The translations under genes and the position numbers were made by a program. The notes under the pieces were generated by a model. That model searched no databases, had not been told where the DNA came from, and saw only the letters and a list, made by a program, of their open reading frames with translations. This document shows, one piece after another, positions 12,539 through 23,230 of a stretch of 64,000 nt of DNA; within the stretch, counting starts at the first letter, position 1, and each line of letters starts with the position of its first letter. The stretch is from Caprimulgus europaeus (lineage: Eukaryota; Chordata; Aves; Caprimulgiformes; Caprimulgidae), in contig OU015523.1 of assembly GCA_907165065.1 (NCBI GenBank), positions 123,182,023 to 123,246,022 of the forward strand, written 5' to 3'.

Positions 12539-13387
12539 AGTAAATCATGCATGTTCTCCACCAGGAGATACCCTGCAAGGAAAAGGAGTTTTTCTTCCCA
12601 AAAACTGCTTCACTTGCTTGTAGCATGTGCAAGTCTCAGCTGAAAATAGAAGCACTCAGCACTGGCACCATTGGCAGCAATGAACTGGCCAGCTGGAGAG
12701 ATCCAGCCTTCCCAAATGGAGAAGCCCAAGGAGACACACAAGCAGGACAATCACTGAGAGGTAGAGCTAGGATTAAGATCTGGGTAGGCACAGGTAACCC
12801 AATCATTGTACCATGCTGCCTTGATCTTCCACCTTCTGTAAGAAGGAAGATGAAGAGAAAAACTTATCCTCAACAGTTGGATTTCTTCTGCTGTCCTGTC
12901 CATGGGGTGCAGTCCCCACAGCCAGGCCACTATGCCTGGCAGAAGCAGTTTCCACCTGCACCAACTGCAGGTTCCACCTTAAAAGCTTTTCCTGCCTGTG
13001 CAGCTTCATTGACTGAACTACTTTATTACATCATTTTAACAATACAGGCATCATATATGAGGTTTTTAGGCAGCTGGGACTGTTTGATGTTTCTAGATGG
13101 GTTTATATCAATATTAATGTGCTACAGCACTTCAGGAGTTGCCCAGTAGGAGTTGCCCATGATTAACACTTAAGACATAACCATGCAACTTGTTCTGCAA
13201 ATCCTTTTTTAACATGAGACATGAAAAATACACCAGGTAAGGCAGCTCACAAGGTACCTTGCAGAAGCTGAGGGCTGGTTGCTGCAATTACACGATGCCT
13301 CTGGCACTGGCACGTAGACTGTGTGCCACCACTGTCAGGTGGACGTGTGATGGAAAGTCAGAGCTCTGCTGCCAAAAGGTCAAAAAT
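12539..13387. other. intergenic, no gene seen
   Basis: A 200-codon plus-strand open frame (12547-13149) fills much of this gap. Its translation shows no domain, signal peptide or family I recognise, and a frame of this length is not surprising in 64 kb. Confidence 0.5.
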
Positions 13388-14006
13388 CACAGCATCATAT
13401 CCCAGAACTGACTCAACTGGAAAAGACCTTTAAGATCAAGTCCAATCAACCCAACACTGACCAGTCCCCGACTGACCCATGTCCCTCAGCACTGTGTCTA
13501 CACGACTCTTCAATCCCTTCAGGGATGGGGACTCCACCACTGCCCTGGGCAACCCCTTCCAATGCCTCAGAACCCTTTCAGCAAAGAAATTCTTCCTCAC
13601 ATCCCATCTCAACTGCCCTGGCCACAACTGGAGCCCATTTCCTCTTGTCCTGTCCCTTGCTCCTTGGTTGAACAGACCCACCCCCACCTCTCTCCACCCT
13701 CCTCCAAGGGACTTGGACAGAGCCACAAGGTCTCCCCTCAGCCTCCTTTTCTCCAGGCTCAGCACCCCCAGTTCCCTCAGCCGGGAACTCAGCACACTTG
13801 TGCTCCAGACCCTTCCCCAGCTCCGTTCCCTTCTCTGGACACGCTCCAGCACCTCCAGGTCCTTCTTGTACTCAGGGGCCCAACACTGAACCCAGAACTC
13901 AAGGTGCAGCCTCACCAGTGCCCAGCACAGGGGTAAGAGAACTTCCCTGCTCCTACTGGCCATGCTGTTCCTGACAGAGGCCAGGATGCTGCTGGCCTTC
14001 TTGGCC
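13388..14006 (-). mobile_element. CR1, group A, duplicated copy 1
   Basis: In antisense it encodes [20 protein letters not shown] and [18 protein letters not shown], the group A ORF2 tail. The element breaks off after GGCCTTCTTGGCC at 14006. The sequence beyond is not CR1 but is shared with the copy at 15003. The 3' end is atypical (CCCAGAACTGACTCAACTGG). Confidence 0.94.
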
Positions 14007-14102
14007 AATATTCACGTTGGGAACAATGCGAGCTTGATGAACAATAAGCCTAAGAGGTTTTGGGGCTGAGGAGGACGTTTAGTTCAAATCAGACTTGTAA
14101 AG
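14007..14102. repeat. shared non-CR1 flank, duplication copy 1
   Basis: A 96-bp segment beginning AATATTCACGTTGGGAACAA and ending AGACTTGTAAAG. It recurs at 15609-15705 directly after the same CR1 break point, with about 12 differences by eye. Similarity stops near 14102. Confidence 0.8.
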
Positions 14103-15002
14103 TCTTGTTTAAGGTTTATTTTTTTTCCCTCCCTGGAATATTACAGTCTTTTTTTTCCACCTGGGGTTAAGACCACCTCATCTGCAGACAGGAGGGCTCA
14201 TGGTTGCCCAAAGATACCAGCTCAACCAGCACAATTCAAAGAACACAGAGCATGTGCAAACACTTCCACCTAAAAAAGGTCCAAACCCAGAAACCAAGAA
14301 GAAATATTCTCTCTGGCCATTTGAGAGGTGACAAAATGAGGTAGAGAAGAGCCTAAGGTTTATCTAGAACAAGTCTACTCTCCAGCAGCACCTCCAGAGA
14401 TATTTCAGTAAAAATCTTTTCCATTCATAGATTATTTTTCACTTTAAGGTAACTACATTTCCATAAAGCTGCTCAACATTGCAGAACTGCTTAAAGTAAA
14501 ATTTCTCTCCTTTATCTTCCCACTTCAGCTCCAGGACTACACGGTTGGTGTCTTGGCATTCTACTTTCTGCTGACAGACAGATTGGGTGGGAGAAAAGTA
14601 AAAAAACAATAACAAAAAACCTCCAAAAAACCTGTTGCACTGATGATGCCTGGAGAGTCCATGTAGCTCTTCATGTCACACCGCTTCCCACCAGCAACTC
14701 CACGTCCTGGACAGCCCAAGTCTTGTGCAGTAGACTCCTGTTCAAGGAGAACATAAGATTTTTTAGGTAGGCATATGTTGCTTATTAGCTGGGATCACAG
14801 AAGGTGGGGGATGAGTAGCAATGCCTCCCTGATGAGGGAACACAGCTTTTCCACTATCCATAAAAGTTTTGCAAACCCAGCTGCCTCCCAGCCCCTCCAT
14901 ACACTGTTTTTCCAGCTGTGGGCCACCTTGCACCATCCCCTGGGAAATTGGATTTGGAGCCAGCAAGGCAGTCGGGTCTTCTAGCAAAATGTTCTTGCCC
15001 AA
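14103..15002. other. intergenic spacer between the duplicated CR1 loci
   Basis: 900 bp of AT-rich sequence with no gene or repeat recognised. Confidence 0.5.
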
Positions 15003-15608
15003 ATCCCAGCATTGCCTCAACTGGAAAAGCCCTTTAAGCTCATTGAGTCCAATCATGAACCCAACACTGACAAGTCCCCAACTGACCCATGTCCCTCAGC
15101 ACTGTGTCTACACGACTCTTCAATCCCTCCAGGGATGGGGACTCCACCACTGCCCTGGGCAACCCCTTCCAATGCCTCAGAACCCTTTCAGCAAAGAAAT
15201 TCTTCCTCACATCCCATCTCAGCTGCCCTGGCCACAACTGGAGCCCATTTCCTCTTGTGCTGTCCCTTGTTCCTTGGCTGAACAGACCCACCCCCACCTC
15301 TCTGCACCCTCCTCCAAGGGACTTGGACAGAGCCACAAGGTCTCCCCTCAGCCTCCTTTTCTCCAGGCTCAGCACCCCCAGTTCCCTCAGCCGGGAACTC
15401 AGCACACTTGTGCTCCAGACCCTTCCCCAGCTCCGTTCCCTTCTCTGGACACGCTCCAGCACCTCCAGGTCCTTCTTGGAGTCGGGGGCCCAGCACTGAA
15501 CCCAGCACTCAAGCTCACCAGTGCCCAGCACAGGGGGAGAGAGCTCCCCTGGTCCTACTGGCCACACTGGTGCTGATCCAGGCCAGGATGCCCCTGGCCT
15601 TCTTGGCC
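15003..15608 (-). mobile_element. CR1, group A, duplicated copy 2
   Basis: Near-identical to 13388-14006 (about ten differences over the central ~480 bp by eye) and broken at exactly the same CR1 position, GGCCTTCTTGGCC. A short gap in the GCTCACCAGTGCCCAGC region removes a few bases relative to copy 1. Confidence 0.94.
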
Positions 15609-15705
15609 AATATTCACGTTGGGATCAATGTGGGCTTGATGAACAATAAACCGAAGAATTTTTGGGACTGAGGAGAACATTGTAGTTCAAATCAAGCTTG
15701 CAAAG
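15609..15705. repeat. shared non-CR1 flank, duplication copy 2
   Basis: Begins AATATTCACGTTGGGATCAA and ends CAAGCTTGCAAAG. It is the counterpart of 14007-14102. It abuts the candidate UVRAG poly(A) downstream element, so the duplication may have ended close to the gene's 3' boundary. Confidence 0.8.
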
Positions 15706-15764
15706 AAAACAAACACAAAGGAGCCATTCAGAGAAGACACACAAGTTGAGAGATACTAATCAGT

Positions 15765-15770
15765 TTTATT
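15765..15770 (-). promoter_or_regulatory. candidate distal poly(A) signal AATAAA for UVRAG
   Basis: The minus strand reads AATAAA here, followed 15-35 nt later by a GU/U-rich stretch (CTTGTGTGTCTTCTC, about 15735-15749) and then CTTTGTGTTTGTTTTC (about 15704-15720). This is the classic hexamer plus downstream-element layout. Cleavage would fall near 15740-15755. The CR1-rich duplicated segment begins immediately beyond. Confidence 0.6.
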
Positions 15771-17076
15771 TTATAAATACAGATGAGCTTTCCCGCAATT
15801 ACCAACATAGTTTTAATGTGTCATTTACTATGGGATATTCTGGTTTTGCTTATTTTAAATACCTGGTCAAGCAAGGATAAGCCAATGCTGTTGTGCTTGC
15901 TATAAAAATATAGTGGGATATGATCTTCCAAAACTAATATTCTCAAAAATCTTAGGAATTCCTAGTAAGGGGAAAAGATTGCAATGAAATGTTTTCTCCA
16001 CTTGAAGACATTTGCAGACATTTAACAGTGTCACAGCTGTGCAGGCTCTTGGCAGTTTAAAGCACACTGTGATATATCTCACCTTCAAACCTACTATTTG
16101 TTTCTCTCCCACTACACTATTTTCAGAGGAATTTACAGAGGGGGAGGAAAAAAAAAAATCATCACAAAAAAAGAAAGCAGTGAGGTGGTTGCAGTCTGTA
16201 CAATCCCCCATCCTCACAGCAACGAGAAGTTTGCCAATGCTTTAATTAGCCCTATGATGCTGTCCCCCTTCACACCACCTTCTATATAGAAAGTGGTGAA
16301 AGTGGAAGAGAAACATGGGGACAATTTAAGGCCTATTAAAGATACATCCACAGAAAGTCCATCAAAGAAGCTTTGTGGGACAGATGCAGAAATCAACCAT
16401 TGTGTTTGACACATTAACAATTACAGGGCACAAAGAGGAACAGCAACACAACATCAGGGAAGGAAACCAGACTTAATTTGGTTGGGTGCAACCTGAGAAA
16501 ATGTGCATCTATTTAAAAATAAACCCCAACAAACCCCAAAAAACCAAAACAGAAATCCAAAGTTCTGCTGATGCTCTAATGAACCTAATTTCACATGTCA
16601 CTTAATTGCACTGAGCCGCTCTGTGTTTGCCTACAAAAACATAGCGACTTCACAACTACTCTTTGGGTTGCTTTGGAAAGTCACCATCACACACAAGCTT
16701 TCTGTTAGAGAGGAGAACGAATGTGCCTACAAAGAGAAGGTCTGTGCTGCTCTGAGTGTGCCAGGTCCCATCCCACAGGGTGCATGACTGACTCAATGTT
16801 CCTTAATTTAACCTAAAATTATACTGCTATCAGAAGATGCTAAGATACAGTCAGAGGACTGAGCACCTCATGCCCACTTCATTCATAAGTGCTGTGCTTT
16901 CAGGTGTTTCATGTCTTCCTTGCACAAAGCACAGCAAGAGTTCCCTCCCTACCTCTTCTCAAAGATGATGGCAGTGCTTTAAGCTGTTGCAGCATTTCTT
17001 TTAGGGAAGCTTTCTTCATGAGGTTGGAACAGAGGAGCTTATTTAGGAGAGAAGATACTCAAGAACATGTCCAACT

Positions 17077-17194
17077 TCATGCTTATGTTTGTTACCTGGA
17101 ATCAGAAATGAGGTCCCTGATTCTGAGTGCTTCCATCATGCTCATGTTTGTTACCTGGAATCAGAACTGAGGTCCCTGATTCTGAGTGCTTCCA
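17077..17194. repeat. 59-bp tandem duplication
   Basis: Two units, 17077-17135 and 17136-17194, each starting TCATGCT and ending GAGTGCTTCCA, differ at two positions that I see (T/C and A/C). They lie in the candidate UVRAG 3' UTR. Confidence 0.95.
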
Positions 17195-18711
17195 CCAAGC
17201 ACATCATACTAGGACAGACCAAAACCAATGAATCGCTGTAGAAAGGCTCAATCCAACAGCTCCACTGCAGATACAACCATTAAAAAGCTAACAGAAGAAA
17301 TGTGAATATAATTGTAATACAATCATTAAGGTGTTACCTGGAGAAATGCATATTCTAAGAAGAGTGCTATGATGTATATTGGTTCTCACATACACATCTT
17401 GGTTTTGACAACAGATAATTGAGATTATACATAGCCACATTTTAAACAGTTAATTTTTAGGCTAGCCTTATGGTGAAGTTAGGAAACAAGACTAGGTCAT
17501 TGGTTCAAAAGAAAGCACAGAGCAGGGAGGAAAGAGAGAGAGGAAAAAAAAAAGCCAGGCATGATGAAGTGTTTTTTATTCTGCTATATATTTTTATATT
17601 TCAGAGCTCACAACTGAGCCCAGATTCTTGGGTATACAATATAGAAAGCAAGAGCAATGAAATCCAAACTGAAACAAATACCAGGAATCACAAAGCAGGC
17701 TGCAAATTGCTTTCCTGAACACATGTGCTGGTGGTAACCTACCTAAGAGCAAACTGCACCTCCAGCCAACCGCTGCCAGTTTCTTCCTTCAAAGCACAGC
17801 TGGTTAAAAGGAGATTAATTGAGATGAATAATGGGAAGTGGCTCCTTTCTACAGAGGGTGGAGTGATTCCACAAATTCACCTAATTCCAAAGCACTGACT
17901 GTATTTTCAGTCCGAGTTTTTCTTTTAATCAAGATGTCTGTGAAGTGCTTCACAGCATGTTGTCCCTGTTGAGACACCTCGGAGGGTGGCAGCTGAACCC
18001 CACTTAGGTAGGTCTCACTGATGAGGTTGGCACCCAACTCAAGTGAGGAATGGGTCAGGCTGAGATTTTTTTATAAGAAAACTTAAAGAGGGGGTTTAGT
18101 CCTCAAAGCTTCTACCCATAGGAACAGTGAGTATGGAGGAAAGAAGAGGGGAAAAAAAAATGTCATTTCTGATTAATCAGGTGCAAGGAAACTGCAGATA
18201 TCACACAGGTGCTCATTCTCTGGCAAGTTTACACCACCAACTGAAGATCCATCAGTGCAAACTAGAACTTCAAAGGCTACAGAGCACAGCCAAGAGAAAG
18301 CTGTCCAATTACAACAAATTCATGGTATTTCTGTAACACTGGCTACATCACTCAAGATAACACAGGAGTACATGGGAGAAGGTAAAGAACTCTTACCATA
18401 AATGTACTTTTAAATTAACTTTTTTTTTTTTCCTTCTGAAAAGATTAAAATAAATTTAACTCTAAATAATAATTAAGAAATTAACAAATATTCATAGAAG
18501 GGCCTGCAGCACTAGAAGTTGTTTCCAGGAAAGCCTTTTAGAAATGGATTCCAATGCCTAAAAAAAATAATAATATTCCAACAGATTATAAATACCAGAC
18601 ATAAGAGGACTGGAAGCAGAATCAAAATTTACCTGGGCTGTGAATATACCATAATCCGGTGTTATCGTGCTGAAGTCCATTTGTTTAACACCATAGGAAT
18701 AGATTTAGCTT

Positions 18712-18729
18712 TTTATTTTTTTATTTATT
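18712..18729 (-). promoter_or_regulatory. candidate proximal poly(A) signals for UVRAG
   Basis: Two minus-strand AATAAA hexamers (18712-18717 and 18724-18729) sit in an A/T-rich run about 100 nt after the stop codon. The downstream GU-rich element is weak, so use of this site is uncertain. It would give a very short 3' UTR. Confidence 0.3.
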
Positions 18730-18826
18730 TTTTTTTAATAATTAATATAAAGAATAAGTGCAATTTTATCTCTATTCCAGATCACTGATTTCACCTCAAT
18801 GTCTGCTATCAAATCCCTGTCCAAGC

Positions 18827-19517
18827 TCACTTGTCCGAACTTTTACGCGGTCTGCGGAAACTGGACATGTTTTCATTCAGTGCATAGATCCTTCGAGAGA
18901 ACTCCTCAAACTCCCCTAGGACTTGTTCATCACACTCCACTGCCACAGCATGCTCCACAGGGATGGAGTTAAAGTCTTCTAGTTGATCTCCTGTACTGAA
19001 CCCTGTTGCTTCCATCCCCATGATCTCCTCTGCTTGTTCCACGGTGCAGCAAAGGACGGGGCCGAGCGAGGGACGAAACTCGTTGCTTGCCGTGCCAGAG
19101 CACTCACCAGGCAGAAAGGCCCCATTTATTGCACTACTATGTCCTAGGAAAGACTCCTGCTGCTCTTGGGGGTTGGTTAAATTCCCATTTTCTCCATTTA
19201 AACTGCCACACAAGTCCTCTCCTTTCTTGGTATTTCCTTTCGAGGAGTCCATAGAGGTATCCAAGGAGGAAGATATGGATGCAGGTTTTTTATCTAAATC
19301 TCCTCCACGGGCAGTGATGGCAACAGGCTGGGTTAAAGCAGAGTTGTAACTAGGAGGAGGAGTTTTGTACTGTAGTCTTTCGTTTCCCGTGCTGGCTCGT
19401 TTTCTGAGTCCTTTATCTGGAGAAGGAAGCCCACTGGAAAAGCCAACATCCAACCTGCCGAAGCTAGAGCTCTGTCTCTTTGGAACGGGAATCGCGCTGG
19501 ATGTGTGGTGCCGATCA
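18827..19517 (-). CDS. UVRAG: UVRAG, last coding exon (C-terminal ~229 residues and stop)
   Basis: The acceptor CTAG lies just right of 19517. The first base (T) completes a Cys codon split as TG|T, after which 229 residues run to a TGA at 18827-18829. The protein matches what I know of the vertebrate UVRAG tail: a Ser-rich basic stretch with VPKRQSSSF near its start, a PPSY (PPxY) motif at about residues 55-58 of this exon, a low-complexity Ser/Gly/Asn middle, then a conserved acidic block ([29 protein letters not shown]) and a basic end, RRPRKSSDK. The region is probably disordered. In mammals it carries regulatory phosphosites (an mTORC1 site lies in the first Ser-rich segment) and influences Rubicon binding. 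PPxY motifs bind WW-domain proteins such as NEDD4-family ligases. The middle is clearly less conserved than the two ends. No frameshift or premature stop is seen, and the length is close to the human equivalent. Confidence 0.95.
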
Positions 19518-20181
19518 CTAGAAAAGGGGGAAAGGATAAATCACAGCTGTCAGACACGCTCATGAGCAATACAGATGTTTAACCAAAGGCTGAAGCCATT
19601 ATTTTATCACAACTCCAGGCTCTGTTTGGCCAACTACTTGTATCCTAAAGTGCTAAAACCCCCAAAACGTGTTTAATGCTGTATGAACTGCAGAAGACAC
19701 CCCAGAGGACAGCTTTACTGAAAACCAGGAAGATTGGGTAGGAACATTTACAAAGCTCCATGGTTTGAAGAGTCAATCACCCAAGAAACCACCACATTAT
19801 GTTAATTCCTACTGTTAACACCATTTTATAGGACCAAGCTGTACTTTATGAATGATTACTGTTGACCGTCTATTTATGTATTTATGGCCTGTACTGGGCC
19901 ATCATAAACTCTTCAAAAGTGAGTAATAATGGTCAAATCCTCTAAGAGAGACTTCTTCCAGCAGTGGACTTTCCTGACAGCTGCACAAAGGAGAAAAAAC
20001 CCCACTAACTTCGCTATTTGCAGAGGATTATTTTTGCCAGATCTTCTACTTTTCTGTGCCAATCGTTCCAAAAAACTTTTTTGGACAAATCTCAACCTCT
20101 GTTTCTTGAGGAAAGTGAACTAATCAAGCTTAATTTACAAGTTTGATTTTACTATTTAATACAGTTCCATAGCCCACTTAC

Positions 20182-20288
20182 ACTGTCTCAGGGTCTATAA
20201 TTTGGAACATCCGCTTTACGTCATCTAAGGTGCGTTATGTGAATTTTCCCTTCATCGGCTTAATCCTTATCCAAATATAATCACCATC
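20182..20288 (-). other. exon-like island in the last UVRAG intron (unidentified)
   Basis: On the minus strand an acceptor-like CATATAG precedes 20288 and a strong donor GTAAGTGGG follows 20182, enclosing 107 nt. One frame reads protein-like text, DGDYIWIRIKPMKGKFT, one stop (TAA), then RTLDDVKRMFQIIDPETV. I do not recognise it. Spliced into UVRAG after the penultimate exon it would hit a stop within eight codons, so it would act as a poison or alternative terminal exon. It could instead be a decayed exon, an old retrocopy fragment or a conserved non-coding element that looks coding by chance. Confidence 0.3.
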
Positions 20289-20306
20289 CTATATGCAAAT
20301 AGGATG
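20285..20306. promoter_or_regulatory. 22-bp palindrome centred on an ATGCAAAT octamer
   Basis: CATCCTAT and ATAGGATG form perfect 8-bp inverted arms around ATGCAA. The octamer ATGCAAAT, the consensus for POU/Oct factors, spans 20293-20300. The palindrome overlaps the acceptor end of the exon-like island. Function is not shown by sequence alone. Confidence 0.35.
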
Positions 20307-20882
20307 TTGGACATTAACTTCAGCAACCAGGTTCATTTTCCTTCCAGATTAAAAAAAAAAGAAATAAAAATATAATACAGCTATTACTGATCTGCTAAAT
20401 ATATAACTCCAAGATTCAACTGCTGTCAGTTTGAGTCTCCTTCATTAAATCCATTTAAAAGAAACTCCTTTACTCAAGGCCTGATACATTTTGGGATCTG
20501 TCTTGCAGGGGAAAAATCTTGGAATAGCAGTTCTGAGTAGTCCCTGGCGTGGATCCTTTTCCATATTACTTTTGTTTTATTTTGCTCCCCTTTGTAAATA
20601 GGATAAGCTAGATTGCAAAAAGTCCCTCTGTGAAAAATAAACATCCCCACGGAAGGGCAGTGTGGAATAATACTGCTCTTTAATTTCCTCTCCCATTTTA
20701 CCTCCTCCCAGGCTGACCCTTAATACATGTGGAGGCCTTCTTTCTCTTCCATAAAAACCCCAAATTACCTTAAGGAAATGTTACTGTTCAGAATCTACAG
20801 CTGCAGACAGCAGAGAGATAAGTGCCACACATGCAGCCAGCAGCAAAAACATCAACTTTCTTCTGAGATTTCAACTGCTTTA

Positions 20883-21329
20883 GGGACACAAAATTGGTGA
20901 AGGGTTTAGAGGAGAAGCCATATGAGGAAAAGCTGAAGTCACTTGGATTGTTCAGCCTGGAGGAGACTGAGAGATCTCATCACCATCTAGAACTTCCTCC
21001 CAAGGGGAAGAGGAGGGGCAGGCGCTGAGCTCTTCTCTCTGGCCACCAACGCCAGGAGCAGAGGACATGGCAGGAAGATGTGGCAGGGGAGGGTGAGCTT
21101 GGCCATGAGGAAAAGGTTCTTGAGGCAGAGGGTGGTGGAGCACTGGCACAGGCTCCCCAGGGAGGTGCTCATGGCACCAAGGCTGACAAGATTCCAGCAG
21201 CATTTGGCCAAGGCCCTCGGGGCCATGGTGTGAATGTTGGGCTTGTCCTGTGCAGGAACAGGAGTTGGACTCCATCATCCTTGTGGGTCCCTCCCAACTC
21301 ACAACATTCTATGACTCTCTCATTCTATA
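20883..21329 (+). mobile_element. CR1 fragment, group E (CR1-F-like)
   Basis: Contains AAAATTGGTGAAGGGTTTAG, CTTCCTCCCAAGGGGAAGAG, GGTTCTTGAGGCAGAGGGTG and the 3' text TTGTGGGTCCCTCCCAACTC, typical of the chicken CR1-F lineage from memory. Ends with an ATTCTATG repeat. Closest relative in the window is at 46257. Confidence 0.92.
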
Positions 21330-23230
21330 CTGTTTCAGACCTTTTTGATGTAAACTCTGCATGGCATTCACAGCTTTGTTTGCAGAAATTTGGAGTCTTC
21401 TTAACAGAGGTGACAAAACAAAAAGTGGTATGTGCCACAGATGCTAATAAGTGCTGTACACATGGTCTTGGAGATTAGCCCTCAAGTCCCTTACTGACCA
21501 GAGGCTTTAAAATTTATTAAGCAACCCCTACACTATTTATTTTTAAAATGATGTAATATGAAAAACACAGAATCTGAGGCAGGACACTAGTGAACTTCTG
21601 CAATGTGCACCGCAGACATATTGGGGATAGTTGGTTTTCTCCTCCCCTTCCCCCAGCTTGGTGCTTTCCACCTTAATTCAGGAAATAAATGAACACTTGG
21701 TATAATTTCTTTGATTAGTTTCTGTTGATCTTGAATCTTAGATCTAAGAAACTTTTTCATATTACCTCTAGATTTGCAGAATCTTCCTTAAGAAAAAGCA
21801 CAGGAAATGAAATGGTGCGTGATGTTTTCAGCTTGAACAGCAAAATCAGCAATTTTCAGCTGTATTGAGTTATTAGAAATTCTATAATTAAATATGAAGT
21901 TTTATGAATTTGCCCAAATTCCAAGATGTGCATATATTCACAAAGCCAGATATCAATCAAATCACTTCTCTCTCTTGAAGGGTGCAGCATCCTATGTTTA
22001 TGTGAATTCCTCATGGACAAGTGACAACTGATTACTACAGATCACTCTTCAAATTAGGAGACACTTTGCAATTAAGCAGATGGTGCTTTTCAGTGCAAGC
22101 TACCTAAGGTTTTGCTGCCTTTCCCATTCCAGCTATAGAGATGGTGCAGAGCTGAGTTATCTCCCTCCTGGACAGGATAACACATAATATGGAGATTTGT
22201 GTGTCTTACCGAAGACATGTGGCAAGATGCACGTTCCACCTTGAGGCACAGAAACAAAGATGAGCAGCAGCTGTGTGCAATGGAATTGGGCAGGAGAGGT
22301 CTCCCTACCTCCCTCTTCCTTTCAAAACTGAGCCCAAAGCACAGGCTGGGATCAGTCTTGCTGCTAAGATGAGCCTAAGCCTGCCATGAGCCTTGAGGAG
22401 TACAAGAGGGAGTCTCAAGGCAGGAGAGCTACGAGCATTGTCCAACGAGGGCTTGGATACGTGGACTGTGCTGATCCATCACTTTGTGGCTCTAAATGCA
22501 GGAGGCTCAAAAGAGAGACAGGCAAACAGGAGAGATGGGTTCTGTGCTCAGTTTAGTATTTTAGGTTGAGAAAAAACCCCTGTTGCTGAAGTTTCCTTTG
22601 GTTTGTACTGGATTGTCGATTCAAGATCCAAAGGGCAACACACAGGCTTTGTGCAGGTCTAGAATGAGCTGTATAAAATGTGTTCCTAAGTCTGGACTAA
22701 TCAGTTGTCTAATGACATTTAAAATAGTGAGTATACATGCAATTCAAAAAGAAGGTAGGGTGTACAAGAACACTGTTCTCATACAAACTCATTTTCAAAC
22801 TCGAAGGCCACTTATTGCCACCCCTTCCCAAAAGAAATGGGCTGTTCCCAGCACTGATTCCAGTATGACATCCCCTTTAACAATGAAGATAAAAATAACT
22901 CCTCTTGGTTTCTCTCAAGATGTCAGGGATGAGTCAAATGGGAATGTATTCCTGCTGAACTGAAACCCAAGAGGGCTGCAGATGCCAGAGAAACAACCCC
23001 ACACATCTGAAATAGAAGCAAGACTAGAATAATACAAGATGTAGAGGCAGAAAAGAACTCCCCACCCCTCTCCACATACAGCAGATGCATCATGTTAGTT
23101 GCTCTGTAGAGCACCCTTTGCAGAGGGAAGAGTTTGATACCAAAGCATCAGATCTGCAACACCTCGTACAGCAGTGAGGGCTTCTTATCTCCTGATCTAG
23201 GCACAATGACAAAAAGGGTTTATAGGAACC

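Larger units (their letters stand above)
15750..18826 (-). other. UVRAG: candidate UVRAG 3' UTR (~3.1 kb)
   Basis: This stretch runs from the UVRAG stop codon to the first convincing poly(A) signal. It is AT-rich, has no CR1 copy, and has no supported open frame. It contains a 59-bp tandem duplication (17077-17194), several A/T homopolymers, and alternative minus-strand AATAAA hexamers near 18712-18729 and 17575-17580 that could give shorter 3' ends. Assigning the whole interval to the UTR is inference. Confidence 0.55.

Noticed and set aside
12547..13149. 200-codon open frame in intergenic sequence
   Set aside because: No recognisable domain or family, and its expected frequency in 64 kb over six frames is not negligible. 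It would need transcript or homology support.
1..18826. WNT11, the neighbour downstream of UVRAG in mammals
   Set aside because: No WNT-like cysteine-rich exon was seen. In human the two genes are tens of kilobases apart, so its absence here is expected.
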